From a virus, in the IMG/VR virus record IMGVR_UViG_3300017990_000024, positions 1 through 47,461 of that record: a DNA stretch of 47,461 nt; one strand, given 5' to 3'. The notes under the pieces are model-generated. The model saw nothing but the letters and a program-made list of their open reading frames with translations. It made no database searches and had not been told where the DNA came from. Shown here piece by piece: positions 22,160 through 30,758 of the stretch; the stretch's first letter is position 1; each line of letters opens with the position of its first letter. The position numbers and the translations under genes were made by a program.

Positions 22160-24217
22160 ATGCAAGAAAACACTACTGAGCCCTTACCTGTGTTTGAATT
22201 CTCAAGTGATTTAATGTCGGACTTCACGAACTATCTGAAGAAGACGAAAGACTTCGCGCACTTGAGTGATGCAGAGATTCGTCGACTGTTTGAGCAATAC
22301 AGCACAGGCATGGAAGTTGACAAGTCGTTTACCCAACTCTATGCAATCTTCATGGAACATAAATTTGAGTCAGAGAGTTTCAAAACCTTCATTCGTCAGG
22401 AGAGTATCGTGCTTACGCCTGACATCTTACCACTCATTGAACCGAATACGGTTCTGAGACAATTGGAGGAGCACGGCAAACCTATATGGCAATTCGCTCA
22501 TAGAGATGGTGGAATATCTTCTAACGACGATGGTGCTGCGCTCCTCCAATGTTCTACTGCACAAACATTCATCTTGAATATTCAAGAGAAATCAAAGCAT
22601 CAACACAGAACGCATGCAGATTATCACTGCTTCGCATGCAAGCAAAATTACACGAAACGAGTGTCAGAATTAGAAAACGAGTATGGATTCAAAGAGCCAT
22701 GTCCTAATTATAAGTCAGATGGTAAGACTAGATGCTCGGGGAAGAATAGACCAGTATCAGGGGGAGACGGGAGATTCGTCTCGTGTATTGCGGGAGATGC
22801 GTTTATCTTCATAGAAGATGAGTATGGCCACTTACAACAGAGACGAGTGTACTTCACAAGTTTCGATCTAGATATTAAAGAAGGTCCGCAATGGGTGACA
22901 GGAGTGATGACTACACCAGCAAATTCGAAAGAGCCTGTTGTGTATGTAATGGCAAGTGAAGAGATGGAGACGGCCGCGATTCCTGAATTGGTTCATGCAA
23001 AAACACTTCCGGAGGCGCGAGTTGCTGTAGAAGACTTCATCGCGAAGGAAGCGCATATCAAGTTTGATAACGCAAAGCTGATCATAGAACTTATGATCTT
23101 ACAAGCAATCGCATACCACCTCTTCAATAATAAGCAGGTGAACATGCTTCTGGTTGGACCACAAGATCTTGGAAAGACGTTCATCCCGACTTATATGGCT
23201 CCTGTATTATATCGTCCATTCATGTGGACGTCGTATGATTCTGTATCTGTGCCTGCTCTACGTGGTTCATCGATGAAAATGTACATCAACGGTAAAGAAC
23301 AAACGATGAGAAGCGAAGGTCACCTCGCTGTTAAAAAATGCATATTTATAGACGAGATCCTCAAGCAAGAAGGTGGCAGGGGAGGCGTCAAGACTAACAA
23401 ATTACTCGAAGACTTCAAGCAATATCTTCTAGAAGACAATGTGACTAACAATAAAGTAGGAGGCAGCGGAAGCAGCCCGAAGAATGCAGTTGTTATTGGA
23501 GCAGGAAATTTCTCGACTCGACATCATAGAGATTATAAGACGAAGATCAAGAAGAGATATGATACGATGATGGGCAGTCCGAATCTGCATGAGTTCGCAA
23601 CGAAGCAGCAGTTCGATGAATCGTTAGATTACTTTGGTGATTTAGAAGAGTACGCGGGAATCAATCCCTTCATGAAGAAAGCGGTGGAGGAAACGAGAAT
23701 GAGCTACGGAGAAGAACACTGGATGTTTGGATTAAGCACTCCTGAGTTAAAGAGATTCCCGCTAAAGATCGTCGTCCGTCCAGTGATGGTAGATCCACGT
23801 CCAGCAGCAATCACATTATTCAACTCGCACAATGACGTTCCGAAGAAATCGTTTGAGATTGAACGAAAGCTGACAACACATTCCTTCGTTGAGTATGTGC
23901 AAAAGTTGCAGAAGCATACAATCGAAGATCCAGAGTTGATCAAGACGATCGAGTATGTAAATAGAACAGTAGCGAATAATCCGTCATCTGTCTACTCTGA
24001 TGAGATTGATACGACGGCAACGAACATCATCTTTCTCATGACGAAATCATTTATGTATGCAAACTACAAGTCAGTCTTGGATGACGAGACTAGATTATTC
24101 GTTAGGCAGTTGCTCACGCTTATGCGTAAAGCGGTGCTGCCGATCACTATCAACTATTCATTTGGAGAAATATGGCTCAAATCAAAAGTCACGCTTCCCA
24201 AGGAGGGAAAGGAATGA
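22160..24217 (+). CDS. MCM-like replicative helicase
   Basis: 685 aa. The N-terminal domain carries a four-Cys zinc site (Cys157, Cys160, Cys181, Cys192) as in MCM proteins. The AAA+ core has Walker A LLVGPQDLGKTF (331-341), Walker B KKCIFIDEI (392-400) and a sensor-1-type AsN in VIGAGNFSTRHH. MCM rings unwind DNA 3'-5' at archaeal replication forks. The P-loop is more divergent than cellular MCM (which reads GDPG.AKS), so this is a distant viral relative; another SF6-type AAA+ helicase is the alternative. It heads the replication operon and is followed by primase. Confidence 0.75.
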   Translation: MQENTTEPLPVFEFSSDLMSDFTNYLKKTKDFAHLSDAEIRRLFEQYSTGMEVDKSFTQLYAIFMEHKFESESFKTFIRQESIVLTPDILPLIEPNTVLRQLEEHGKPIWQFAHRDGGISSNDDGAALLQCSTAQTFILNIQEKSKHQHRTHADYHCFACKQNYTKRVSELENEYGFKEPCPNYKSDGKTRCSGKNRPVSGGDGRFVSCIAGDAFIFIEDEYGHLQQRRVYFTSFDLDIKEGPQWVTGVMTTPANSKEPVVYVMASEEMETAAIPELVHAKTLPEARVAVEDFIAKEAHIKFDNAKLIIELMILQAIAYHLFNNKQVNMLLVGPQDLGKTFIPTYMAPVLYRPFMWTSYDSVSVPALRGSSMKMYINGKEQTMRSEGHLAVKKCIFIDEILKQEGGRGGVKTNKLLEDFKQYLLEDNVTNNKVGGSGSSPKNAVVIGAGNFSTRHHRDYKTKIKKRYDTMMGSPNLHEFATKQQFDESLDYFGDLEEYAGINPFMKKAVEETRMSYGEEHWMFGLSTPELKRFPLKIVVRPVMVDPRPAAITLFNSHNDVPKKSFEIERKLTTHSFVEYVQKLQKHTIEDPELIKTIEYVNRTVANNPSSVYSDEIDTTATNIIFLMTKSFMYANYKSVLDDETRLFVRQLLTLMRKAVLPITINYSFGEIWLKSKVTLPKEGKE

Positions 24218-24561
24218 AAGGAAATTATTTGGTAAGTATATGGGTTGAAGAACTCAGTAAGGAGCTTGGCCCACTTAACGAGATCAAGGATCTGAAATTT
24301 GTGAAAGACTCTGCGCTCTATACCTGCGATAGCTTTGAGTTCGTAGCAAACGGTATGATCAAATTCAACAATCTCATTGAAGAGAAGAAAGACGGTGGTA
24401 CTTTTATTGAGAAGTGGGTACAAGCTTCTGCTGTAATTTTCATCGTCGGACAGGGCGTACATAAGAATCAGAAGACGCTCTTCAAAGAAGCGCACAATGT
24501 ATTGCTCTCAGAAGTATCAACCGCATCAATGTTAAACACAAGCACGGAGGGAACGCAATGA
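24214..24561 (+). CDS. Unknown protein, 115 aa
   Basis: MKGNYLVSIWVEELSKELG, alpha/beta, with a hydrophobic strand ASAVIFIVGQGVH near 85-97. Start at 24214 overlapping the helicase stop (ATGA) and with GGAGGG upstream. Its place between helicase and primase suggests a replication accessory role. Confidence 0.6.
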   Translation: MKGNYLVSIWVEELSKELGPLNEIKDLKFVKDSALYTCDSFEFVANGMIKFNNLIEEKKDGGTFIEKWVQASAVIFIVGQGVHKNQKTLFKEAHNVLLSEVSTASMLNTSTEGTQ

Positions 24562-24734
24562 GCTACGAGATTTTATTCAAAGACGAACCAGGTGTAGTCA
24601 CGTACATCGTTGAGACGTTCGAGCTGACTGGTCAATTGATCAAGCTCAACAATGCAACAGATGTCAGTACAGACGAGAATGTTAAACGTATCTGGCTACC
24701 GCAAGCAGACGTACTACAGATCAAGGAAATATGA
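24558..24734 (+). CDS. Unknown small protein, 58 aa
   Basis: MSYEILFKDEPGVVTYIVET, beta-rich (LTGQLIKLNNATD, RIWLPQADVLQI). GGAGGG upstream; ATGA overlap with the preceding gene at its start and with the primase ATG at its end. Co-translated with the replication genes. Confidence 0.6.
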   Translation: MSYEILFKDEPGVVTYIVETFELTGQLIKLNNATDVSTDENVKRIWLPQADVLQIKEI

Positions 24735-26185
24735 ACGACGTAACACCAACGTGGCTTTTCAATAACCTTTTCAGTAGAGAAGCAGGTGCAGTTGAGATCA
24801 CGTTTAGAGATTTGGACTGGGAGCCGGTGAAGAAGATTGCGCAAGCCATATCTACTATCACTGGAAACGAAGTGAGTAGCTTCGGAAAGAGCATCTTCAT
24901 AGAATTCGCTGAAGACTATGAATGCTTGATTCGCGTTATCGCACGCACAAGATTGAAGAGCAATGTCTACGTTGGTGTCAACCCAAGAAAAAAGATCTGG
25001 CTGCTTTCTAAATCAGGGAAGAGCTATCAAAGCTATCGTGGTACGAATAGTGCTGTCTCCGCGTTCAATTCAGTCTTTATAGATATTGATTGCGATAGGG
25101 AAGACGAGAAGAAAGCTGCTACAGACGATGAAATTGCTGCAGCTAAAGCAGTAGCTGATGATGTAGATAAAGTGATGGCAGAGGTCTTTGGATTACGATA
25201 TCGAATCCGAGCGTTTTCTGGAAATGGATTTCAAGTGTTCTATCCCTTGAATACAGTGGTGTTCTCCCCTGGTGTGCCATATGAAAAGCTCGGCGATGAA
25301 ATCGTGTATACAGAGACAGAAGAGTTTGCACTATTCAAGAATGTAGCAAAGTATGCTGTAGCTCCCGCGCTTCGTGGTGTAGCTCAAGGTAGAGCGAAGA
25401 TTGATCGCACATGGGATTTACGAAGAGTAGGCAGGTTACCATTCACAAGAAACTGGAAAGACCCGAGCGATCCGAGATGGTGTAAAGTTGTAGACGTGTG
25501 CACTGACCGCTCTGACGACGATGCATGGCTTAAGATGCTGCGTGTAGCAAAGACAGGCACTGAGTATAAATTACGAGGACGGAAGATCAATAAGAAAGTG
25601 TTGACTCTGAAGAGATGGAAGAAGCCGCAGGATATGTTGAAAGAACCACTTGTCCAGATCCTGTTACAAAAGCGTTTGCCTTCTGGATATCGAAATCATT
25701 ATTTAGAGATGCAGCTAGCGATTCTACTACGCGATCATGAATCAACGATCGATCCAAAGAATCTAGGCAGTATCTTAGCAGACATCTCTCGAATGCAAGG
25801 TAGACCATTTGCAGCAAGCACTGACTATCTACCGAAAGATGCTGTCTTCTCAGAAGCAGTTGTGAATAAGTGGTGCATGCTTGAGAGAGAACCAATGCTC
25901 TATGAGTGGGAGAAGCCATTAGATCAAGCGAAGCTTGCCGAGTGGAAGAAGCACGCGTATAAATCTGAGGTGGAAGAAAAGTATCTAGAGGTCTGTAAGA
26001 ATATACTGAATCTAGAGAGCGCACCCACTCTTGACACAGATGAGATCTTAGAGCGATTCAGGCACCCGCCGAAACCGACTGCTTTCTCTCCATTTGTCTT
26101 TGTATGCTTCGCTCGAAGCATTGTAGAGAAAGACGACTGGCCATACTGGAGAGATCATGTCTTTTGCAATTTGTATGCGGAATAA
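24731..26185 (+). CDS. Archaeo-eukaryotic primase (AEP/PrimPol family)
   Basis: 484 aa. The three AEP motifs are visible: I, FIDIDCD with metal-binding Asp118 and Asp120; II, FSGNGFQVFYPL (162-173), matching the sGxGxh nucleotide-binding motif; III, DRTWDLRRVGRLPFTR (225-240). It makes primers for the PolB encoded downstream. C-terminal ~200 residues are helical and may be a PriCT-like or partner-binding part. ATG overlaps the previous stop. Confidence 0.82.
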   Translation: MNDVTPTWLFNNLFSREAGAVEITFRDLDWEPVKKIAQAISTITGNEVSSFGKSIFIEFAEDYECLIRVIARTRLKSNVYVGVNPRKKIWLLSKSGKSYQSYRGTNSAVSAFNSVFIDIDCDREDEKKAATDDEIAAAKAVADDVDKVMAEVFGLRYRIRAFSGNGFQVFYPLNTVVFSPGVPYEKLGDEIVYTETEEFALFKNVAKYAVAPALRGVAQGRAKIDRTWDLRRVGRLPFTRNWKDPSDPRWCKVVDVCTDRSDDDAWLKMLRVAKTGTEYKLRGRKINKKVLTLKRWKKPQDMLKEPLVQILLQKRLPSGYRNHYLEMQLAILLRDHESTIDPKNLGSILADISRMQGRPFAASTDYLPKDAVFSEAVVNKWCMLEREPMLYEWEKPLDQAKLAEWKKHAYKSEVEEKYLEVCKNILNLESAPTLDTDEILERFRHPPKPTAFSPFVFVCFARSIVEKDDWPYWRDHVFCNLYAE

Positions 26186-26197
26186 TAGAAGAGAACA

Positions 26198-26205
26198 TTT
26201 ATATT
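26198..26205 (+). promoter_or_regulatory. TATA-like box before the RHH-like gene
   Basis: TTTATATT in the 63-bp gap after primase, giving a start near 26227 and a short leader holding GGGGTG before the ATG at 26249. Confidence 0.5.
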
Positions 26206-26248
26206 ATAGTATAAGGTTTAAAATTTACACAATTTGGGGTGTATCATA

Positions 26249-26503
26249 ATGACGGACATGAATAAGAAGCGAAAGAAGAATGGAGTCTTCATCGCTATGA
26301 CTAAAGAAGAGAAGCAGCGACTAAGGCACGCCGCGGGTTATGCAAAAGATCAAATTGAGCAGGGGAATGAAGAATACGCTCAATTTCGCTCGTACACGAA
26401 GATCGTGTCGATTGCACTCAATGATTTCTTTGAGAATAAGGGAAAGGAATTGTTAAAAGCGATTCCAGCCCCGGAGGAAAAAGCAAATGGAAGAAGCAAA
26501 TAA
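26249..26503 (+). CDS. Small ribbon-helix-helix-like protein
   Basis: 84 aa. Basic start (MNKKRKKNGVFIAMTKEEKQRLRHAA) reads as a strand followed by a helix; FRSYTKIVSIALNDFFENKG is a second helix ending as in CopG-type RHH proteins. Likely DNA-binding; RHH family is a moderate guess. ATG at 26249 preferred over an upstream TTG. Confidence 0.5.
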   Translation: MTDMNKKRKKNGVFIAMTKEEKQRLRHAAGYAKDQIEQGNEEYAQFRSYTKIVSIALNDFFENKGKELLKAIPAPEEKANGRSK

Positions 26504-27140
26504 GCAAGAGCAGGCTCCGACGGAGAATGCAGAGCAGAAAGAGCAACAGCAAGCAGGAACCATCTTTGACGAGATGGAAGAGATCGAGGAGAAAGCAGCA
26601 ACAACCACTGCTAAGCCAGAGGATGACGACGACGATGATGACGGATATCAAGCATTGACTGCTGATATGTTTTCAGACGAAGCACCCGCTGATAAACCAA
26701 AGAGAGAGTCACTAGACGGCAAGACAGTGACGATCAAAGGAGTACGAGTTACACAAGCTCGAACTACAGATCGAGCAACTGGAAATCCTGTACCGCCGAC
26801 TCAAAGCCAAAACAACCCAGCAGTCAAGTACTACAGAGGAAAGTTGGTCTTGGAATTTGATCACGAAGGTGACACATACATTGAGTATGTGCCTAACGTT
26901 AAGTTCTTCGTTGATGCAAATGGAACTGTAGCAAAAGTACCAAGAATTCCAAGAGCGGGGGAAAATGAAGTAGCAAAGCTATTTAGACTCTATGCTCAGA
27001 AGGTAAACAAAACACCTGAAGAAATCAGCGACCGTCAATTTCTTGAAGGACTTCAAGGATTGAAAGTTACGATCCGAACGAAAACTGGAAAGTTCTCTGG
27101 TCGAGATTGGATGAGAAACGACATCGTCAAGCTGGAATAA
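26487..27140 (+). CDS. Probable single-strand-DNA-binding or OB-fold protein
   Basis: 217 aa. The first ~75 residues are acidic and disordered (an Asp run near 46-52). From ~76 onward a beta-rich domain: KTVTIKGVRVTQARTTD, KYYRGKLVLEFDHEGDTYIEYVPNVKFFVDANG, LQGLKVTIRTKTGKFSGRDW, ending MRNDIVKLE. This layout is consistent with an OB fold, and the place between primase and nuclease-helicase fits an SSB, but no signature proves it. GGAGGA upstream. Overlaps the previous gene by 17 nt. Confidence 0.45.
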   Translation: MEEANKQEQAPTENAEQKEQQQAGTIFDEMEEIEEKAATTTAKPEDDDDDDDGYQALTADMFSDEAPADKPKRESLDGKTVTIKGVRVTQARTTDRATGNPVPPTQSQNNPAVKYYRGKLVLEFDHEGDTYIEYVPNVKFFVDANGTVAKVPRIPRAGENEVAKLFRLYAQKVNKTPEEISDRQFLEGLQGLKVTIRTKTGKFSGRDWMRNDIVKLE

Positions 27141-27141
27141 G

Positions 27142-27163
27142 TTGGGCTTCGGCCCGCTTTTTT
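27142..27163 (+). terminator. UUCG hairpin and T-run terminator
   Basis: GGGC-TTCG-GCCC followed by CTTTTTT, directly after the stop at 27140. A strong stem with a UUCG tetraloop and U tract, matching an intrinsic terminator. Confidence 0.8.
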
Positions 27164-27171
27164 CTATTCCG

Positions 27172-27276
27172 ATGACGATCTACTGTATGTGCAGAGAACC
27201 TGAGAAGGAGATAGGTATGCGAATTTGCATGTGCTGCGGTAGACGTTTGAGAAAGGAGGAACAACGAAATGAATAA
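27172..27276 (+). CDS. Micro zinc-ribbon protein, 34 aa (or 19 aa)
   Basis: Reads MTIYCMCREPEKEIG then MRICMCCGRRLRKEEQRNE, giving Cys pairs CxC and CxxCG as in a minimal zinc ribbon. An internal ATG at 27217 has a good AAGGAG site and would make a 19-aa form; the first ATG has none. It overlaps the next gene start by 8 nt. It resembles the Cys-rich micropeptide upstream of terminase. Confidence 0.45.
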   Translation: MTIYCMCREPEKEIGMRICMCCGRRLRKEEQRNE

Positions 27277-27793
27277 GACAATATTTGCATTTACAGTCTT
27301 CTGTGTACTACTTGCTTCTTCAGCAATGGCTGTGACAGTAGACTGTGATGGTCCTGGTTGGTTTAACACCGACGTCTGTCAGGATCATGAACTCCAAGAT
27401 GAGTTCGATGAGGTAACGGGAGAGATTGATGATTTGGATAACGTCATCAATACGAACAAAGAGAAGTGGGAAAAAGATCTCGTTGGTGGCGGTGGTATGA
27501 GCTCAACAGGTATGTGGAGACATATCACAGGAGACGGTAGACTAGAACGTGTGTACGAAACTGTGATTGACTACTTGCATACGATCTTCGCAACAAAAGC
27601 AGAAGTTGAAGCTACGAACGATCGCATCGATTTGATAGAATGTAGAATGATTCACGGTATGGATTACACCAATGAAGAGCTACGCTTCTGTCAAGCACTA
27701 ATGAAGTCAAAGAGATTGGATCAGCCTGTTGGTCTTGGACCATGGACTTGCGATTATCGAACAGACAATTGCATACAGGTGATACCACAATAA
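27269..27793 (+). CDS. Secreted protein with signal peptide
   Basis: 174 aa. Sec-type signal peptide MNKTIFAFTVFCVLLASSAMA with an AxA cleavage site, then a mature domain with Cys residues (VDCDGPGW, VCQDHEL, IECRM, LRFCQAL, WTCDYRTDNC) likely in disulfides and a helical acidic segment. No enzyme motif. GGAGGAAC before the ATG. It is flanked by terminators on both sides, so it may be transcribed separately from the replication genes around it. Exported viral proteins of this kind may act on the host surface; function unknown. Confidence 0.65.
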   Translation: MNKTIFAFTVFCVLLASSAMAVTVDCDGPGWFNTDVCQDHELQDEFDEVTGEIDDLDNVINTNKEKWEKDLVGGGGMSSTGMWRHITGDGRLERVYETVIDYLHTIFATKAEVEATNDRIDLIECRMIHGMDYTNEELRFCQALMKSKRLDQPVGLGPWTCDYRTDNCIQVIPQ

Positions 27794-27796
27794 GGG

Positions 27797-27817
27797 GGGC
27801 TTCGGCCCATCTTTTTC
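27797..27817 (+). terminator. UUCG hairpin and T-run terminator
   Basis: GGGC-TTCG-GCCC then ATCTTTTT, directly after the stop at 27793. Same design as 27142-27163. Confidence 0.8.
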
Positions 27818-27833
27818 TTTTCAGGGGAAGACA

Positions 27834-28190
27834 ATGGGAACAGCAATAGCAAGTAAAGAAGAGATCATCGATTCATTCGAAGCCTGGCTCAAAAGCCAAG
27901 CACACTACGGAGACATCACAGCGGATACGATTGCTGATGTCTATAACGAGTTAAGCAAGAAGCATGAGTGGGAAGACTCGCTCGTACCGAAGCATGACTG
28001 GGATAAAGATTATGTACAATATAACAAACCTGACGCGAAGCTCGCCACAGTTGAAGAAATCCTCTGGGCGTTGTGGGGCGAAGCAGTGAATGCAGAAGTT
28101 CGCTTCAAAGACAAAGAGACGGGAGAATTCAGAACGGGAGATCTCGTCATTATCAAAGGTCCGAATGAACTTGGAGCTCTGTTCGGATAA
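27834..28190 (+). CDS. Unknown protein, 118 aa
   Basis: Helical N-terminus (SKEEIIDSFEAWLKSQ) and a C-terminal VRFKDKETGEFRTGDLVIIKGPNELG. GGGGAAG before the ATG; stop overlaps the nuclease-helicase ATG (TAATG). It lies in the replication operon; function unknown. Confidence 0.6.
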   Translation: MGTAIASKEEIIDSFEAWLKSQAHYGDITADTIADVYNELSKKHEWEDSLVPKHDWDKDYVQYNKPDAKLATVEEILWALWGEAVNAEVRFKDKETGEFRTGDLVIIKGPNELGALFG

Positions 28191-30388
28191 TGCCTCGTTT
28201 GAGCTTCAATCAAGAGAAGCAGTGGTCTGAGTGCCGCAGAAGATGGTTCTACCGAAAGGTCGCAAAGCTACCAGACAGTGGTGATAAGAGTTATGCTGTA
28301 GCAGGTAGCGCAGTACACGATGCACTTGAAGTATACTATACACTTAAACACAAACGCGTAGGCACATACGCTGAATGGGAAGCGGCGGCACTCGCTAAAT
28401 TCCACGAGACATGGAAGAAAGATCCACCTCGTCTTGGTAACCAAGAATACATTGCAATGATGTATGCTGGAATGAAAGCGCGAGATGCGTTTGGAAATGA
28501 ACTAGATCTCACAAGCTGTGAGCTACAAATATTCTTCTCAGACTTCCTCGGCTTCTTGGACGGGTATGATTCTTTCTATGAAGAAGACGGGCGGAAAGGT
28601 CTGATCATTGATTGGAAGACGAGTAAGCTCGGGCGGAAGGATTATGAGTATACCCAACAACTCATATCCTACGCTTGGCTTCATTACCGTAAATTCGGTT
28701 ACTTACCTGCTCGCTGCACTGTCTATTACCTAAGAGATATGAGTAAGCCTCTTACTATTGTACCGACGATGGATCAGATTCGAAAGTACGAAGAGCAAGT
28801 GAAGACGAGCTCTGCACAGATTGACCACCTCATTCAATTCTCAGACGATCCAAGTAAGTTCCAAAGAGTAAGCATGACGCAAGACGCGCAGGTTTGCTTC
28901 TGGTGTCCGTACAAAGCGGAGTGCGCGAAGGCTGATTCCAATTATTCATTCACAATCAAGATCGTTGGAGACAAGATCAAGATCCTTGGTAAGCTACCTG
29001 AGAAGTTAGATCGTATGCTCGACATGAAGATGAGCTATAAGTTGAAGGATGCGTATTGGGTTGCTAAACGAGTAATGGCTAAGACGGGTAGACGGTACGA
29101 TGGAGTTGTACACCTGTGGAAAAAGAACGCTTGTCCTATAGGGTATAAGGCCAAATTGTACTACATACTTTCCCAGTGGGCCCAGCATTTAGATAAGAAG
29201 CTTTCACTTACAGTTCACGACACACGCACTCCCCTTAAGCAGTTACCTTTCTTCCCTGAGAAGATTGAAGGCTTCACATTGTACGAGCATCAACAAGAAG
29301 CTGTAGATGCAGCGCTCCGTGGTAAGCTCTGCACGATACAAGTTCCGACTGGTGGTGGTAAGACGTTGATCTGTGCTGAGATCATGAGACGTCTCGGTGG
29401 TAAAGCACTATTCGTAATTGACAACAAAGATCTGCTCTGGCAGACAAAGGAAGAGTATGAGAATCTACTTGGATTTGAATGTGGAATTGTTGGAGCAGGA
29501 AGCAAAGAGAATGATTGGGATAAACCAATTGTATGCGCTACAGTTCAGGCGCTCACACGTAACTTAGCTGAGTACAAAGATGAGCTTGCTAAATTTCATG
29601 TGCTTATTGCAGATGAGGTATCGAACTGGGGCGCGAAGTCCTACAAGCTACTCAGTGCAAGATTGCTCAATACACATTATAGGATTGGTTGCAGTGGTAC
29701 TGTCTATAGAGATGATGGAAACACTGAATTGATCTTTGCATATGTTGGAGATCTTGCGTATAAAGTTACAACAAAAGAACTTCAAGATAAGGGACTACTC
29801 ATGGAACCACAGACTATATTCTTACAGTATGAGGCTAATGCAGCTAAGCTTCAGAGTGAGTACGAAGAGTATAAGGAAGCGTATGAGGAGCTAGTTGTAG
29901 ATCACTTAGAGCGTAATGAAGCTGTCCTTGGCGCGGCGTATAAGGCCGTAGACAGCGGCAAGAAGATTCTTCTGGTGAGCCGTAGGGTGAAACATTGTAG
30001 GTTATTTCATGAGGCCTTAGAAAGCAAATATGGAGCCGCTGCACTTATCTACGGGAAGACGTCGGATGAAGATCGTGAATCAAGGCTAGCTGATTTCAAG
30101 AGTGGTAAGATCAAGATACTCGTTGGGAACATATCGATTTTTGCTAAGGGGATCAATGTTCCCGACCTTGATGTAATCATCAATGCTGCAGGAAATAAAG
30201 GAGACGTCGTTACAATGCAAAGTATTGGCCGAGTCATGAGAGTCGCTCCAGGTAAGAAGCAGCCGATCTATCTTGACTTTGATGATAAGGGTTCGTTTGC
30301 AATCAAGCACGCTCATGCTAGAAAGAAAGCTTTATCTGCTCACGGATATCGAGTAGACGTCGAGAAACTCGATGACTGGAAATTATAG
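28190..30388 (+). CDS. Cas4/RecB-like nuclease fused to SF2 helicase
   Basis: 732 aa in one open frame. Residues 1-250 are a Cas4/AddB-type nuclease: His43 (SAVHDAL), Asp124 (FLGFLD), IIDWKTSK (Asp141, Lys143), Gln in YTQQLISYA, and Cys15 plus Cys236, Cys239, Cys245 that would hold an iron-sulfur cluster. Residues ~355-732 are an SF2 helicase of the XPB/UvsW type: YEHQQEAVDAAL, Walker A VPTGGGKT (385-392), ADEVSN, GCSGTVYR, and QSIGRVMR. Together these can unwind and resect DNA ends during recombination-dependent replication. The two domains are normally separate genes, so the fusion is notable. Confidence 0.82.
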   Translation: MPRLSFNQEKQWSECRRRWFYRKVAKLPDSGDKSYAVAGSAVHDALEVYYTLKHKRVGTYAEWEAAALAKFHETWKKDPPRLGNQEYIAMMYAGMKARDAFGNELDLTSCELQIFFSDFLGFLDGYDSFYEEDGRKGLIIDWKTSKLGRKDYEYTQQLISYAWLHYRKFGYLPARCTVYYLRDMSKPLTIVPTMDQIRKYEEQVKTSSAQIDHLIQFSDDPSKFQRVSMTQDAQVCFWCPYKAECAKADSNYSFTIKIVGDKIKILGKLPEKLDRMLDMKMSYKLKDAYWVAKRVMAKTGRRYDGVVHLWKKNACPIGYKAKLYYILSQWAQHLDKKLSLTVHDTRTPLKQLPFFPEKIEGFTLYEHQQEAVDAALRGKLCTIQVPTGGGKTLICAEIMRRLGGKALFVIDNKDLLWQTKEEYENLLGFECGIVGAGSKENDWDKPIVCATVQALTRNLAEYKDELAKFHVLIADEVSNWGAKSYKLLSARLLNTHYRIGCSGTVYRDDGNTELIFAYVGDLAYKVTTKELQDKGLLMEPQTIFLQYEANAAKLQSEYEEYKEAYEELVVDHLERNEAVLGAAYKAVDSGKKILLVSRRVKHCRLFHEALESKYGAAALIYGKTSDEDRESRLADFKSGKIKILVGNISIFAKGINVPDLDVIINAAGNKGDVVTMQSIGRVMRVAPGKKQPIYLDFDDKGSFAIKHAHARKKALSAHGYRVDVEKLDDWKL

Positions 30389-30398
30389 AGAGAAAGAA

Positions 30399-30406
30399 TT
30401 ATATAC
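30399..30406 (+). promoter_or_regulatory. TATA box for the gene at 30427
   Basis: TTATATAC in the short gap after the nuclease-helicase; centre about 24 bp before the ATG at 30427, with AGAGG also present. Confidence 0.6.
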
Positions 30407-30426
30407 ATCTAGAGGTAAGTACTAAT

Positions 30427-30753
30427 ATGGGACAAATCAAAGAGAACACACCACTACTCGAACGACAGCACGCGATTATTCGCACTCTGGAGAATACAGA
30501 GATGAGTGAACTTGATCGCGCTAGACTCGAGGAAGAGAAGGAACAACTTGAAACGAGGATCCAAGAAAATGTCTTCCAACACATCAAAGAGAAGACACCT
30601 GAGATCCGGGTTGAACGACCGAGTACAATTGGCAAGAACAAGAACGAAGTGAAGAAGCTGTTCGCAGATTGGATGGATGAGGTGTTCAAAGACCTCGACC
30701 AGAATACGAGGAAGGGCATCTACCGTGCAGCTTACAAGAGGTTAAAGGGGTAA
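30427..30753 (+). CDS. Unknown coiled-coil protein, 108 aa
   Basis: Helical first half (ENTEMSELDRARLEEEKEQL), then a basic segment (TIGKNKNEVKKLFADWMDEVF) and RKGIYRAAYKRLKG. Hypothetical; in the replication operon, probably opening a sub-transcript. Confidence 0.6.
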   Translation: MGQIKENTPLLERQHAIIRTLENTEMSELDRARLEEEKEQLETRIQENVFQHIKEKTPEIRVERPSTIGKNKNEVKKLFADWMDEVFKDLDQNTRKGIYRAAYKRLKG

Positions 30754-30758
30754 ACACA

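Noticed and set aside
25587-26024. 145-codon minus-strand frame opposite primase
   Set aside because: Shadow of the primase reading frame; opposite to operon direction and without a ribosome site.
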